42,912 nucleotides of DNA from Phenylobacterium sp. Lineage in GTDB: Bacteria; Pseudomonadota; Alphaproteobacteria; Caulobacterales; Caulobacteraceae. Below, one piece after another: positions 1-8,177 of this stretch. The first letter of the stretch is position 1; each line of letters begins with the position of its first letter. Location of the stretch: assembly GCF_024508875.1 (NCBI RefSeq), contig NZ_JANINU010000094.1, positions 1 to 42,912 of the forward strand, read 5' to 3'. The translations under genes were made by a program, and so were the position numbers. The notes under the pieces were generated by a model that saw only the letters and a program-made list of their open reading frames with translations, did no database searches and was not told the origin of the DNA.

Positions 1-352
1 CCTGACCCGCCGCGACCTGCAGAACGCCGCCAAGGACAAGGGCCAGCCCTGGGACAGCTCCAAGGGCTTCGACGACAGTGCGCCGATCTCGGCCATCCGC
101 CGCTGGACCGGCGCGCCGCCGCAAGGTCGCATCGCCATCTCGGTGAACGGAACGGTGAAGCAGGACGCCACCGTCGCGGACATGATCTGGAACGTGGCCG
201 AAATCGTCGCCGAGGCCTCCAAGCTGTGGGCGCTCGCTCCCGGCGACCTGATCTACACGGGCACCCCCGAGGGCGTCGGTCCGCTGGTGAAGGGCGACCG
301 CGTCGAAGGCCAGGTCGAAGGGGTGGGCAAACTGGCCTTCACGGTGGCCTGA
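1..352 (+). CDS. Fumarylpyruvate/fumarylacetoacetate hydrolase family protein, C-terminal part (5' end outside window)
   Basis: The reading frame is open from the first base (codons from position 2) and ends at TGA 350-352, giving about 116 C-terminal residues. The visible part carries the FAH-fold signatures TRRDLQ, WDSSKGFD and near the end YTGTPEGVGPL, which lines the metal/substrate site in this family. The TRRDLQ...GKPWD...KGFD pattern resembles fumarylpyruvate hydrolases (gentisate pathway) more than true fumarylacetoacetases, but specificity cannot be settled from the tail. The enzyme hydrolyses the C-C bond of a fumaryl-ketoacid, releasing fumarate. The following isomerase gene starts inside its stop codon (TGATG), so the two are translationally coupled and should act in sequence: isomerase then hydrolase. 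The N-terminal half is not in the window. Confidence 0.88.
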   Translation, partial: LTRRDLQNAAKDKGQPWDSSKGFDDSAPISAIRRWTGAPPQGRIAISVNGTVKQDATVADMIWNVAEIVAEASKLWALAPGDLIYTGTPEGVGPLVKGDRVEGQVEGVGKLAFTVA

Positions 353-999
353 TGGGCTGGACGCTGCATTCCGCCTGGCGGGCGACCGCGCCCTACCGGG
401 TGCGCATCGGCCTGAACCTCAAGGGCTGCGCCTACGATTACCACCCCATCGACCTCCTCGCCGGCCAGCAGCGCGAGCCCGAATACAAGTCGGTGAACCC
501 GCAGGGCCTAACGCCGGCGCTGGAGCTGGGCGACGGGACGATCCTCGCGCAGAGCCTGGCGATCCTGGAGTGGCTTGAGGAGACGCGGCCCGAACCGCCG
601 ATCCTGCCGCGGGACGCGCTGGACCGCGCCGTGGTCCGTCGGATGGCCGGGATCATCGCCTGCGACATCCACCCACTGAACAACACCCGCGTGGGCCGCA
701 AGCTGACCGAGCTGGGCGTGCCGGCCGAGGTGCAGAAGACGGAATGGATCCAGGCCTGGATCCGCGACGGGTTCGATGCGCTGGCGCCGCTGATCGAAAC
801 CCATGGCGGCCGATATGCGTTCCGCGATAGCCCGACGATCGCGGACTGCTGCCTCGTGCCCCAGGTCTACTCGGCGCGACGCTTCGAGCTCGACCTCACG
901 CCCTGGCCGAAACTGGTCGCGGTCGCCGACCACGCCGCCGAGCATCCGGCCTTCCAGGCCGCACACCCCAACAACCAGCCTGACGCGAAGCCCCTCTGA
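352..999 (+). CDS. maiA: Maleylacetoacetate / maleylpyruvate isomerase (zeta-class GST)
   Basis: 215 residues, the usual length for zeta-class glutathione transferases. It isomerises maleylacetoacetate or maleylpyruvate to the fumaryl form with glutathione as cofactor, in the cytoplasm. The N-terminal thioredoxin-fold domain (about residues 1-85) shows PYRVRIGLNLKG, then NPQGLTPALE with the cis-proline and AQSLAILEWLEE, which binds the glutathione gamma-glutamyl group; the all-helical C-terminal domain has IADCCLVPQVY. An open frame extends upstream to 226, but ATG 352 is chosen because it overlaps the stop of the preceding hydrolase and gives the family N terminus. The usual SSASYRVR entry motif reads SAWRATAPYRVR here, a short insertion near the catalytic serine. 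The maleylpyruvate versus maleylacetoacetate choice is open. Confidence 0.9.
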   Translation: MGWTLHSAWRATAPYRVRIGLNLKGCAYDYHPIDLLAGQQREPEYKSVNPQGLTPALELGDGTILAQSLAILEWLEETRPEPPILPRDALDRAVVRRMAGIIACDIHPLNNTRVGRKLTELGVPAEVQKTEWIQAWIRDGFDALAPLIETHGGRYAFRDSPTIADCCLVPQVYSARRFELDLTPWPKLVAVADHAAEHPAFQAAHPNNQPDAKPL

Positions 1000-1625
1000 T
1001 GCCGAAGACCCTCGAAGACCTGAAAGCCAAGAACAAGGCCTGGGCGGCCGGCAAGGTCGCCGTCGATCCTGGCTTCTTCAAGCGGCTCGAGGGCCAGCAG
1101 GCCCCCGAGTACCTATGGATCGGCTGCTCCGACAGCCGCGTGCCCGCCAACGAGATCGTGGGCCTCGACCCCGGCGAGCTGTTCGTCCATCGCAACGTGG
1201 CCAACCTCGCCCCCCCGCAGGACGCCAACTACCTGTCGGTGCTGCAGTTCGCGGTCGAGGTGCTGAAGGTGAAGCACATCCTCGTCGTTGGCCACTATGG
1301 CTGCGGCGGCGTCGCGGCGGCGGTCGACGGCCAGCGGCGCGGCCTGGTCGACCATTGGCTCCACCCGATCCGCGAGGTGCACCAGGACCACCGCTGCGAG
1401 CTGGAAACCCTGCCCGACGAAAAAGCCAGGTGGGACCGCCTGGTCGAACTCAACGTCATCCGCCAGGTGAAGAACGTGGCGTCCGACGTCTTCGTGCAGG
1501 ACGCCTGGGCCCGCGGCCAGCCGCTGACCGTGCACGGCTGGGTCTATACCCTGGGGACCGGCATCGTGACGGATCTCGACGTCAGCGTGACCGGGCCCGA
1601 GGATCTGGCAGAATTCGAGGACTAG
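999..1625 (+). CDS. can: Beta-class carbonic anhydrase
   Basis: 208 residues. Reversibly hydrates CO2 to bicarbonate using one zinc ion; no signal peptide, so cytoplasmic. The zinc ligands and the catalytic dyad are all visible: Cys43-x-Asp45-x-Arg47 in GCSDSRVP, and His99 and Cys102 in VGHYGCGG. The HRNVAN segment that follows the first motif is also typical of the bacterial beta class. ATG 999 overlaps the TGA of maiA (TGATG), so the gene is translationally coupled to an aromatic-catabolic isomerase, an unexpected partner. A strong hairpin follows 4 bases after the stop. The family assignment is secure; the reason for the coupling is inference (bicarbonate supply or CO2 handling during ring catabolism). 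Confidence 0.95.
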   Translation: MPKTLEDLKAKNKAWAAGKVAVDPGFFKRLEGQQAPEYLWIGCSDSRVPANEIVGLDPGELFVHRNVANLAPPQDANYLSVLQFAVEVLKVKHILVVGHYGCGGVAAAVDGQRRGLVDHWLHPIREVHQDHRCELETLPDEKARWDRLVELNVIRQVKNVASDVFVQDAWARGQPLTVHGWVYTLGTGIVTDLDVSVTGPEDLAEFED

Positions 1626-1629
1626 GTTC

Positions 1630-1658
1630 GTCGTCCCCCGGTTGACCCGGGGGCCGAC
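1630..1658 (+). terminator. Hairpin closing the hydrolase-isomerase-carbonic anhydrase operon
   Basis: CCCCCGG (1635-1641) pairs perfectly with CCGGGGG (1647-1653) around a TTGAC loop; after one mismatch the stem continues with GTCG (1630-1633) against CGAC (1655-1658). There is no U-run, so it may act as a weak terminator or an RNA 3'-end stabiliser. Confidence 0.5.
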
Positions 1659-1721
1659 CCTCGCTTGTGTCGGGACCAGAGGCGGCCGCGAGCCGCCACC
1701 GGAAACGACCAGGACCTACGC

Positions 1722-3521
1722 ATGAAACTGAAGCTCATGGCCGCCTGTGCGCTGGCCGTCATCGCGTGCGCCGCGCCGGCGTCCGCGCAACCGAAGCCCA
1801 CCGCCGCCGACGCCAAGGCGTTCGTCGAGAACGCCGAAGCCCAGCTCGACAAGGCCAACGCATTCGCCAACCGCGCCGCCTGGGTGCGGGCCAACTTCAT
1901 CACCGAAGACAGCCAGTGGCTGGAGGCCAAGGCCAACGCCGAGCAGAACGAGCTCGTCACCCGGCTGGCGGTCGAGGCGGCGAAGTTCAATGGCGTGCCG
2001 GTCGACGCCGTGACCGCGCGCAAGCTGAAGCTGCTCAAGCTCTATCTGGTGTCGCCGGCGCCGAACCGGCCCGGCGCGGCCGAAGAGCTGGCCGGCCTCG
2101 TGACCAAGCTCGACAGCACCTATTCGTCGGGCAAGTTCGTCTACAAGGGCAAGCCGATCACCCTGAACGACGCGGAGGACGTGCTGGCCGAGAGCCGCGA
2201 CCCGGCCGAGCTGAAGGCCGTCTGGGAAGGCTGGCACGGGACGGCCGCGGTGATGAAGCCCGACTACGCCCGCTTCGCCGCCCTCTCGAACGAAGGCGCC
2301 AAGAGCCTGGGCTTCAAGGACACCGGCGCCCTCTGGCGCTCCAACTACGACATGGATCCCGATGCCTTCGCCGCCGAGACCGACCGGCTGTGGAAGCAGG
2401 TGGAACCGTTCTACAAGAACCTGCACTGCTACGTGCGCGCCAAGCTCAACGAGAAATACGGCGACGCGGTTCAGCCCAAGACTGGCCCGATCCGCGCCGA
2501 CCTGCTGGGCAACATGTGGGCCCAGCAGTGGGGCAATATCTACGACATCGTCCAGCCGAAGACGGCCGACTCCAGCTACAGCCTGGACAAGCTCCTGGAG
2601 GCCAAGGGCTACGACCCGGTGCGGATGGTGAAGACGGGCGAGGGCTTCTACTCGTCGCTGGGGTACGCGCCCCTGCCGCAGACCTTCTGGGAACGGTCGC
2701 TGATCACCCGTCCGCGCGACCGCGAGGTGGTGTGCCACGCCTCGGCCTGGGACATCGACGACAAGAACGACATCCGCATCAAGATGTGCACGAAGGTGAA
2801 TGCGGAGGACTTCCAGACCATCCACCACGAGCTGGGCCACAACTACTACCAGCGCGCCTACCAGGCCCAGCCGACCCTGTTCCGCAACGGGGCCAACGAC
2901 GGATTCCACGAGGCCATCGGCGACTTCGCGGCGCTCTCGGCCTCGACGCCGACCTATCTCAACCAGATCGGCCTGCTGGACACCGTGCCGGGCGCCGAGG
3001 AGGACATCCCCTTCCTGCTGAAGATGGCGCTCGACAAGATCGCCTTCCTGCCGTTCGGCCTGCTGGTCGACCGCTGGCGCTGGGAGGTGTTCTCGGGCGA
3101 GGTGACGCCGGACCACTACAACGACGCCTGGTGGGCGCTGCGCCTGAAGTACCAGGGCCTGATGCCGCCCGCCCAGCGGCCGGCCGACGCCTTCGACCCG
3201 GGCGCGAAGTACCACGTGCCCGGCAACACGCCCTACACCCGCTACTTCCTGGCCCACATCTACCAGTTCCAGTTCCACCGGGCCGCGTGCCAGCAAGCCG
3301 GCTGGAAGGGTCCGCTGCACCGCTGCTCGGTCTATGGCCAGAAGGCGGTGGGCGAGAAATTCGAGAAGATGATGGCCCTGGGCCAGTCGCAGCCTTGGCC
3401 GCAGACCTTGGCGGTGTTCTCAGGTGAGACGCGCACCGACGCCAGCGCCGTCGCCGACTACTTCAAGCCCCTGGACGCGTGGCTGGTGAAGCAGAACAAG
3501 GGGCAACAGTGCGGTTGGTAG
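1722..3521 (+). CDS. Secreted M2-family peptidyl-dipeptidase (angiotensin-converting-enzyme-like)
   Basis: 599 residues, close to a single ACE catalytic domain. A zinc dicarboxypeptidase that releases C-terminal dipeptides, predicted periplasmic from its signal peptide (MKLKLM start, hydrophobic core, cleavage after ASA). Zinc site: His369-Glu370-Leu-Gly-His373, then Glu397 in EAIGDF, 24 residues after the second His as in animal ACE. Cysteine pairs in VVCHASAW...KMC (18 apart) and AACQQAGW...HRC (12 apart) match the spacing of two of the three ACE disulfides; the first ACE disulfide is absent. ATG 1722 is chosen over the upstream in-frame start at 1665 because it gives a clean signal peptide and has AGGA 7 bases upstream. 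It is monocistronic, between a hairpin and an inverted repeat. Confidence 0.93.
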   Translation: MKLKLMAACALAVIACAAPASAQPKPTAADAKAFVENAEAQLDKANAFANRAAWVRANFITEDSQWLEAKANAEQNELVTRLAVEAAKFNGVPVDAVTARKLKLLKLYLVSPAPNRPGAAEELAGLVTKLDSTYSSGKFVYKGKPITLNDAEDVLAESRDPAELKAVWEGWHGTAAVMKPDYARFAALSNEGAKSLGFKDTGALWRSNYDMDPDAFAAETDRLWKQVEPFYKNLHCYVRAKLNEKYGDAVQPKTGPIRADLLGNMWAQQWGNIYDIVQPKTADSSYSLDKLLEAKGYDPVRMVKTGEGFYSSLGYAPLPQTFWERSLITRPRDREVVCHASAWDIDDKNDIRIKMCTKVNAEDFQTIHHELGHNYYQRAYQAQPTLFRNGANDGFHEAIGDFAALSASTPTYLNQIGLLDTVPGAEEDIPFLLKMALDKIAFLPFGLLVDRWRWEVFSGEVTPDHYNDAWWALRLKYQGLMPPAQRPADAFDPGAKYHVPGNTPYTRYFLAHIYQFQFHRAACQQAGWKGPLHRCSVYGQKAVGEKFEKMMALGQSQPWPQTLAVFSGETRTDASAVADYFKPLDAWLVKQNKGQQCGW

Positions 3522-3534
3522 GATAACGGCGTGG

Positions 3535-3693
3535 CCCTTCTCCCCTTGCGGGAGAAGGTGGCCCGCGAAGCGGGTCGGATGAGGGGTCGCGCCGGCCTCT
3601 CGATCCGAAACGAAGAAGGGTCGCGCGGACAGTTCTGCACAACCCCTCATCCGTCAGCCTGCGGCCGACACCTTCTCCCGCAAGGAGAGAAGG
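3535..3693. repeat. Long imperfect inverted repeat between convergent genes (REP-like intergenic element)
   Basis: Arm 1 (3535-3587) runs CCCTTCTCCCCTTGCGGGAG... to GATGAGGGGT. Arm 2 (3642-3693) is close to its reverse complement, from ACCCCTCATCCG to TCTCCCGCAAGGAGAGAAGG. Within each arm a smaller dyad is present (CTTGCGGGAG; CCCGCGAAGCGGG in arm 1). The arms are separated by about 54 bases with no gene. The element fills the gap between the M2 peptidase and the oppositely oriented oxygenase, where it could end both transcripts. It resembles dispersed intergenic repeats common in Caulobacterales (recalled, not searched). Confidence 0.7.
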
Positions 3694-3709
3694 ATAGGCT
3701 TGGCGCGGG

Positions 3710-4663
3710 CTACGCCAGCTTGATCTCCTTGAGCCGCTCCTGGAGGTACCCGTCGGCGGTGATCGGCTCGGGGTAGCGGTCCGGGTGCTGGGCGTCGATC
3801 GTGCTGGGCAGCGTCTTGATCAGGTAGTCCGAGTTGAAGTGCAGGAAGAACGGCGTGGAGTAGCGCGGGAAGCCGCGACGTTCGGGCGCCGGATTGACCA
3901 CCCGGTGCGTCGTGGACGGCAGCTTGTGGTTCACCAGGCGCTGCAGCATGTCGCCGATGTTGCAGACGAGGCTGCCGGCCGGCGGGTTGATCGCGATCCA
4001 GCGGCCGTCGTGATCCTTCACCTCAAGCCCGGCCTCCTCGGCGCCAAGCAGCAGGGTGATGACGTTGATGTCCTCGTGCGCGCCGGCGCGGATGTGCGGG
4101 CCGTCCTTGGGCACCGGCGGATAATGCAGCAGGCGCAGGATCGAATTGCCGACGTCCACCTTGTCGTCGAAGAAGTGGCGGTCCAGCCCGAGGTAGGTGG
4201 AGATCGCCTCCAGCACCTTCAGCCCCATGGCGTCCAGCGCGCTGTACAGCCACTGCACCTTTTCGCGGAATTCCGGCAGCTCGGCGTCGGGCCAGACGTT
4301 GTCGGCCATGTGGTCGCGGAAGGGATGGCCGGCCGGCAGGTCGCGGCCCACGTGCCAGAATTCCTTCAGGTCGTAGTGGGTGTGGCCCTTGGCGGTCTCG
4401 ACGCCGAACGGCGTGTAGCCGCGCTGGCCGGCGAGCGGCAGCTTGTACTTGAGCTTGGTCTCTTCGGGGAGGGCGAAGAACCGCTTCATCTGGTCGATGG
4501 CGGCGTCGACCTTGTCCTGCGGCAGGCCGTGGTCGGAGATCACCGCGAAGCCCCAGCGCGCATAGCTGTCACCGAGGCGCTGCGTGAACGCCTTGAAGTC
4601 CTTGGAGAAGAGCTCGAACGAGACGGGCTCGATTTTGTCTTGGAGGTCGAGGGCTTGGCTCAT
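3710..4663 (-). CDS. 2-oxoglutarate/Fe(II)-dependent dioxygenase, isopenicillin-N-synthase-like
   Basis: 317 residues, cytoplasmic. N-terminal DIOX_N-type region (residues 8-120: the GFAVISDHGLP segment near 38-48, the RGYTPFGVE segment near 81-89), then the double-stranded beta-helix. The iron triad is His196-x-Asp198 (GAHEDINVITLLL) and His253 (TTHRVVNP); Arg267-Tyr-Ser269 is the RxS that binds the 2-oxoglutarate carboxylate, so it should use 2-oxoglutarate, unlike true IPNS. The substrate cannot be read from sequence; bacterial relatives are broadly annotated as isopenicillin N synthase family oxygenases and are not evidence for beta-lactam synthesis. It lies 53 bases downstream of the Kef antiporter on the same strand and may be co-transcribed with it; its 3' end abuts the inverted repeat. 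Confidence 0.88.
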   Translation of the reverse strand: MSQALDLQDKIEPVSFELFSKDFKAFTQRLGDSYARWGFAVISDHGLPQDKVDAAIDQMKRFFALPEETKLKYKLPLAGQRGYTPFGVETAKGHTHYDLKEFWHVGRDLPAGHPFRDHMADNVWPDAELPEFREKVQWLYSALDAMGLKVLEAISTYLGLDRHFFDDKVDVGNSILRLLHYPPVPKDGPHIRAGAHEDINVITLLLGAEEAGLEVKDHDGRWIAINPPAGSLVCNIGDMLQRLVNHKLPSTTHRVVNPAPERRGFPRYSTPFFLHFNSDYLIKTLPSTIDAQHPDRYPEPITADGYLQERLKEIKLA

Positions 4664-4716
4664 GCCGGCGTTCTACACCCGGCGCAGCGCGGTCGCCACC
4701 TTGGTGCAAGGTCGCG

Positions 4717-6600
4717 TCAGCTCGCCTCCAGCCGGCGCCCTTCCGCGGTATCGTTGTCGGCCTCCTCGGCTTCTTCCTTGCGCAGCCGCCGCATCTCGGC
4801 GGCGAGGAGCTGCTCCATCGTCTCGCGGCTGTCGCGCACGGCCATGGCGTAGCGCTCTTCCTCGCCATAGGTGGGGGCCAGGCGCTTGAAGAGCGCCTTG
4901 TCGTGGTCGCGGAACAGGCTGACCGCCTTGGCCGCACGCCGCTCGGACAGCCCCAGACGCAGGAGGGCTTTCTTGCCGAAGAGCAGGGCGCTCTCAAAGG
5001 TCTCGCGCACGATCTCGTCGCCGCCCACTCGCACCAGTTCGTAGGCGTGCCGCCGGTCGAAGGCGCGGGCGATGATGGTGAGGTTCGGGAAGTACTCGGT
5101 CGCGGCCTTCACCAGCTCGATGGCCTTATCCTTGTCGTCGATGGCCACCAGCAGGAGCTTGGCCTTGTCGGCGCCGGCGGCGCGCAACAGGTCGAGGCGC
5201 GAGGCGTCGCCGTAGTGCACCTGCCAGCCGAACCGACGGATCGTGTCGATCTGCTCGATGGAGCTGTCCAGCAGCACCACCTTGAAGTCGTTGGAAATCA
5301 GGAGACGGGTGGCGATCTGTCCGAAGCGGCCAAAGCCGGCGACGATGGCGTCGGGCGCCCCATCGTCGAATGGCAGGTCCTCGGGCTCGGCCAGGCCCGA
5401 GGCCCGATTCAGCCAAAGATTCTCGTAGAGGGCGAAGGCGACGGGGGTGAGCGCCATCGACAGCGCGACGACCGCCGTGATCAGCGACGCCTGCTCCGCC
5501 GTAAGGACGCGCGCGGCGAGGACGAAGCCGATCAGGACGAAGGCGAACTCCCCGCCCTGCGCCAGTGAGACCGCCACGGTAGCCGCGTCGCGCCGACCTT
5601 TCCGGAACACGATCCCCACCGCCCACATGGCGAGGAACTTGGCGGCCATCAGCCCGACGGTCAGGGAGATCACCAGCACGGGCTGGGCCATGACGAGCCC
5701 GAAGTTCAGCCCAGCGCCCACAGTGATGAAGAAGAGGCCGAGCAGCAGACCGCGGAACGGCTCGATGTCGGTCTCCAGTTCCCGGCGGAACTCGCTCTCG
5801 GCCAGCACCACGCCGGCCAGGAACGCGCCCAGCGCCGGCGACAAGCCCACCATCTCCATCAGCGCCGCCACCGCCACGACCAGCAGCAGGGCCGAGGCCG
5901 TGAAGATCTCGCGCAGCCGCGCGGCGGCGATGAAGCGGAACATGGGCCGCACGAGGTAGCGCCCACCCACCACGACGAAGGCGACGGCGGCGAAGGTGGC
6001 CAGCACCCCCACCCATTCGGGCTGCCCCTGCAGGATGTTGCCGCCGCCGTGGCCGGCCGCCGGCGCCGCGCCCGCCTGGTGGCCGACCGCCAGCAGGGGC
6101 AGGAATGCGAACAGCGGAATGACCGCGAGATCCTGGAACAGCAGCACACCGAACGCCGCCTGCCCGACCGGCCCTTGGCGCAGCCCCTTCTCCTCCAGGC
6201 TCTGCAGGACGATGGCGGTGGAGGACATGGCCAGGATCAGGCCTGCGGTCGCCGCGACCCGCCAGCCGGCGCCCAGCAAGAGGGCGACGGCGCCTACCAG
6301 CGCGGCGGTCGCGAGCATCTGCGCCATGCCCAAACCGAAGATCGAGGTGCGCATCTGCCAAAGCAGCGCCGGGCGAACCTCCAGCCCGATCAGGAACAGC
6401 AGGATCACCACGCCGAACTCGGCGAAGCGCATCACGTCGCCCGCCTCGCCCACGAGGTCGAGCACGAACGGCCCCACCAGCGCCCCCGCGATGAGGTAGC
6501 CGAGGACCGAGCCCAGGCCGAGCCGCTTGGCGATCGGCACCGAGACCACGCCGGCCGTCAGGTAGACCAGCGCCTGGATGAGGAAGGAATCGGCGTGCAT
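4717..6600 (-). CDS. kefC: Kef-type K+/H+ antiporter (CPA2 family) with C-terminal TrkA-N (RCK) domain
   Basis: 627 residues. Inner-membrane cation:proton antiporter, about 12-13 hydrophobic segments over residues 1-395. The exchanger signatures are present: FLIGLEVRP (69-77), FQDLAVIPL with the ion-binding Gln156-Asp157, ITVGAGLNF (292-300) and LAQGGEFAFVL (346-356). A TrkA-N nucleotide-binding domain starts near 417 with the Rossmann loop GFGRFGQ, followed by YGDASRLDLLRAAGA. The last 70 residues are charged and helical. In KefB/C this domain gates efflux through glutathione adducts, protecting against electrophiles; whether this protein responds to glutathione is not visible. No KefF/KefG partner is adjacent. 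GGAG lies about 8 bases before ATG 6600. KefB and KefC cannot be told apart here. Confidence 0.88.
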   Translation of the reverse strand: MHADSFLIQALVYLTAGVVSVPIAKRLGLGSVLGYLIAGALVGPFVLDLVGEAGDVMRFAEFGVVILLFLIGLEVRPALLWQMRTSIFGLGMAQMLATAALVGAVALLLGAGWRVAATAGLILAMSSTAIVLQSLEEKGLRQGPVGQAAFGVLLFQDLAVIPLFAFLPLLAVGHQAGAAPAAGHGGGNILQGQPEWVGVLATFAAVAFVVVGGRYLVRPMFRFIAAARLREIFTASALLLVVAVAALMEMVGLSPALGAFLAGVVLAESEFRRELETDIEPFRGLLLGLFFITVGAGLNFGLVMAQPVLVISLTVGLMAAKFLAMWAVGIVFRKGRRDAATVAVSLAQGGEFAFVLIGFVLAARVLTAEQASLITAVVALSMALTPVAFALYENLWLNRASGLAEPEDLPFDDGAPDAIVAGFGRFGQIATRLLISNDFKVVLLDSSIEQIDTIRRFGWQVHYGDASRLDLLRAAGADKAKLLLVAIDDKDKAIELVKAATEYFPNLTIIARAFDRRHAYELVRVGGDEIVRETFESALLFGKKALLRLGLSERRAAKAVSLFRDHDKALFKRLAPTYGEEERYAMAVRDSRETMEQLLAAEMRRLRKEEAEEADNDTAEGRRLEAS

Positions 6601-6644
6601 GGGAGCTCCACTCTAGCCTCCGACACGTGGGTGTGACCTTCAAA

Positions 6645-6658
6645 TCATCAATCGATGA
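6645..6658. promoter_or_regulatory. AT-rich dyad between divergent kefC and CoA-transferase genes
   Basis: TCATC-AATC-GATGA forms a short perfect dyad inside an AT-rich patch (about 6637-6667) in the 109-base gap between the divergent starts. It is a candidate operator or part of the promoter region for either direction; no matching regulator gene is adjacent. No convincing -35/-10 pair was found. Confidence 0.3.
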
Positions 6659-6709
6659 ATTTTTCTCGCCCCGGTTCCCAGCCGCCGTTTTGCAGCGTAT
6701 TTGGCGAGC

Positions 6710-7417
6710 ATGGCGGACAAGGTTTCCAAGGACGCGGTCGAGGCGCTCGCGGGTCGGCTCTTCGACGGCATGACGATCATGGCGGGGGGCTTCGGGCTCT
6801 GCGGCATTCCCGAGAACCTGATCGCGGCCATCCGCGCCTCGGGGCGCAAGGACCTGACGGTCGTCTCGAACAACTGCGGCGTCGACGATTTCGGCCTGGG
6901 CGTGCTGCTGGCCGGCGGCCAGATCCGCAAGATGATCAGCTCGTACGTCGGGGAGAACAAGCTGTTCGCCGAGCTGTACCTGTCGGGCAAGCTGGAGCTG
7001 GAATTCAACCCGCAGGGCACCCTCGCCGAACGCATCCGCGCCGGCGGCGCCGGCATCCCGGCCTTCTTCACCAAGACCGGCGTCGGCACCCTGGTGGCCG
7101 AGGGCAAGGAAGTCCGCGAGTTCGACGGCGAGCTCTATGTCATGGAGCGAGGCCTGACCGCCGACCTGTCGATCGTGAAGGCCTGGAAGGGCGATCACGA
7201 AGGCAACCTGATCTATCGGATGACCGCCCGGAACTTCAATCCGATGATGGCCACCGCCGGCAAGGTCTGCGTGGCCGAGGTCGAGGAGATCGTCGAGACC
7301 GGCGCGCTGGACCCCAACAACATCCACACCCCGGGCATCTTCATCGACCGCATCGTCGAGGGCGCCCAGGAGAAGCGCATCGAGCAGCGCACCGTCCGCA
7401 AGCGGGAGATCGCGTAA
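6710..7417 (+). CDS. scoA: 3-oxoacid CoA-transferase subunit A
   Basis: 235 residues. Subunit A of the succinyl-CoA:3-oxoacid CoA-transferase heterodimer, which moves CoA from succinyl-CoA to acetoacetate (or a related acid) in ketone-body and acetoacetate use. The N terminus [17 protein letters not shown] is the family signature, [16 protein letters not shown] and [25 protein letters not shown](K)TG follow in the usual order. An in-frame TTG lies at 6701, but ATG 6710 gives the normal family N terminus. The gene ends one base before subunit B starts. Aromatic catabolism through fumarylacetoacetate yields acetoacetate, so the nearby maiA cassette may feed this enzyme, but they are separate transcription units. 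Confidence 0.95.
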   Translation: MADKVSKDAVEALAGRLFDGMTIMAGGFGLCGIPENLIAAIRASGRKDLTVVSNNCGVDDFGLGVLLAGGQIRKMISSYVGENKLFAELYLSGKLELEFNPQGTLAERIRAGGAGIPAFFTKTGVGTLVAEGKEVREFDGELYVMERGLTADLSIVKAWKGDHEGNLIYRMTARNFNPMMATAGKVCVAEVEEIVETGALDPNNIHTPGIFIDRIVEGAQEKRIEQRTVRKREIA

Positions 7418-7418
7418 C

Positions 7419-8087
7419 ATGGCCCAGGACGCCAAGGGTTGGACCCGCGACGAGATCGCCGCCCGTGCGGCGCAGGAGCTTAGGGACGGCTTCTACGTGA
7501 ACCTGGGGATCGGCATCCCGACCCTGGTCGCCAACTACATTCCCACCGGCATGCATGTGACGCTGCAGAGCGAGAACGGCATGCTGGGCATGGGCCCCTT
7601 CCCCTACGAGGGCGAGGAGGACGCGGACCTGATCAACGCCGGCAAGCAGACGATCACCGCCCTGCCGATGTCGTCCTATTTCAGCTCGGCCGACAGCTTC
7701 GCGATGATCCGCGGCGGCCACATCGACCTCAGCATCTTGGGCGCGATGCAGGTGGCCGCCAACGGCGACCTCGCCAACTGGATGGTGCCCGGCAAGATGG
7801 TCAAGGGCATGGGCGGGGCCATGGACCTCGTCGCCGGCGTCAAGCGCGTGGTCGTGGTCATGGAGCACACGGAGAAGACCGGCGCGCCCAAGCTCCTCGA
7901 GGCCTGCACCCTGCCGCTGACCGGCGCGGGCGTCGTCGACCTGGTCATCACCGATCTGGCCGTCTTCGATGTCAGCCGCGGCAAGAAGCCCCTCACGCTG
8001 CTCGAGATGGCCCCCGGCGTCACGCTCGACGAGGTGAAGGCCAAGACCGCCGCCGCTTTCCAGGTGGCGGAGAAGACGACAGCGTAG
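7419..8087 (+). CDS. scoB: 3-oxoacid CoA-transferase subunit B
   Basis: 222 residues. Catalytic subunit of the CoA-transferase. The glutamate that forms the gamma-glutamyl-CoA thioester intermediate is Glu52 in the SENGMLG motif (ENGxxG). The N terminus has [14 protein letters not shown], and further on the [24 protein letters not shown] and GGAMDLV segments that bind CoA. The start codon is one base after the scoA stop, so the two are translated together, as expected for equimolar subunits. The 91-base gap after it holds a hairpin. Succinyl-CoA versus other donor acids cannot be distinguished from sequence alone. Confidence 0.95.
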   Translation: MAQDAKGWTRDEIAARAAQELRDGFYVNLGIGIPTLVANYIPTGMHVTLQSENGMLGMGPFPYEGEEDADLINAGKQTITALPMSSYFSSADSFAMIRGGHIDLSILGAMQVAANGDLANWMVPGKMVKGMGGAMDLVAGVKRVVVVMEHTEKTGAPKLLEACTLPLTGAGVVDLVITDLAVFDVSRGKKPLTLLEMAPGVTLDEVKAKTAAAFQVAEKTTA

Positions 8088-8095
8088 CTTCGTTC

Positions 8096-8122
8096 GTGGC
8101 GGAAGGGCCTTGAAGCCGCCAC
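8096..8122 (+). terminator. Candidate hairpin after scoB
   Basis: GTGGCGG (8096-8102) pairs with CCGCCAC (8116-8122) around 13 bases. No U-run follows, so termination is uncertain. A second small hairpin, CTTGCC-GGGCG-GGCAAG (8152-8168), lies in the leader just before the msrA ribosome binding site. Confidence 0.4.
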
Positions 8123-8177
8123 AGCCGTGCTCACGTAATGCCCATTAGGCGCTTGCCGGGCGGGCAAGACGTGAGGA

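Noticed and set aside
1716..3320. 534-codon frame antisense to the M2 peptidase
   Set aside because: Shadow frame with no recognisable domain; the plus strand has signal peptide and zinc site.
3710..4663. Beta-lactam biosynthesis from the isopenicillin-N-synthase-like protein
   Set aside because: There is no ACV synthetase or other pathway gene, and the RxS motif points to an ordinary 2-oxoglutarate oxygenase.
3785..4852. 355-codon plus-strand frame over the dioxygenase
   Set aside because: Antisense shadow; the minus strand has the HxD...H...RxS triad.
5126..7435. 769-codon minus-strand frame across the kefC-scoA boundary
   Set aside because: It runs antisense through scoA and in a wrong frame through kefC; both of those have complete motifs.
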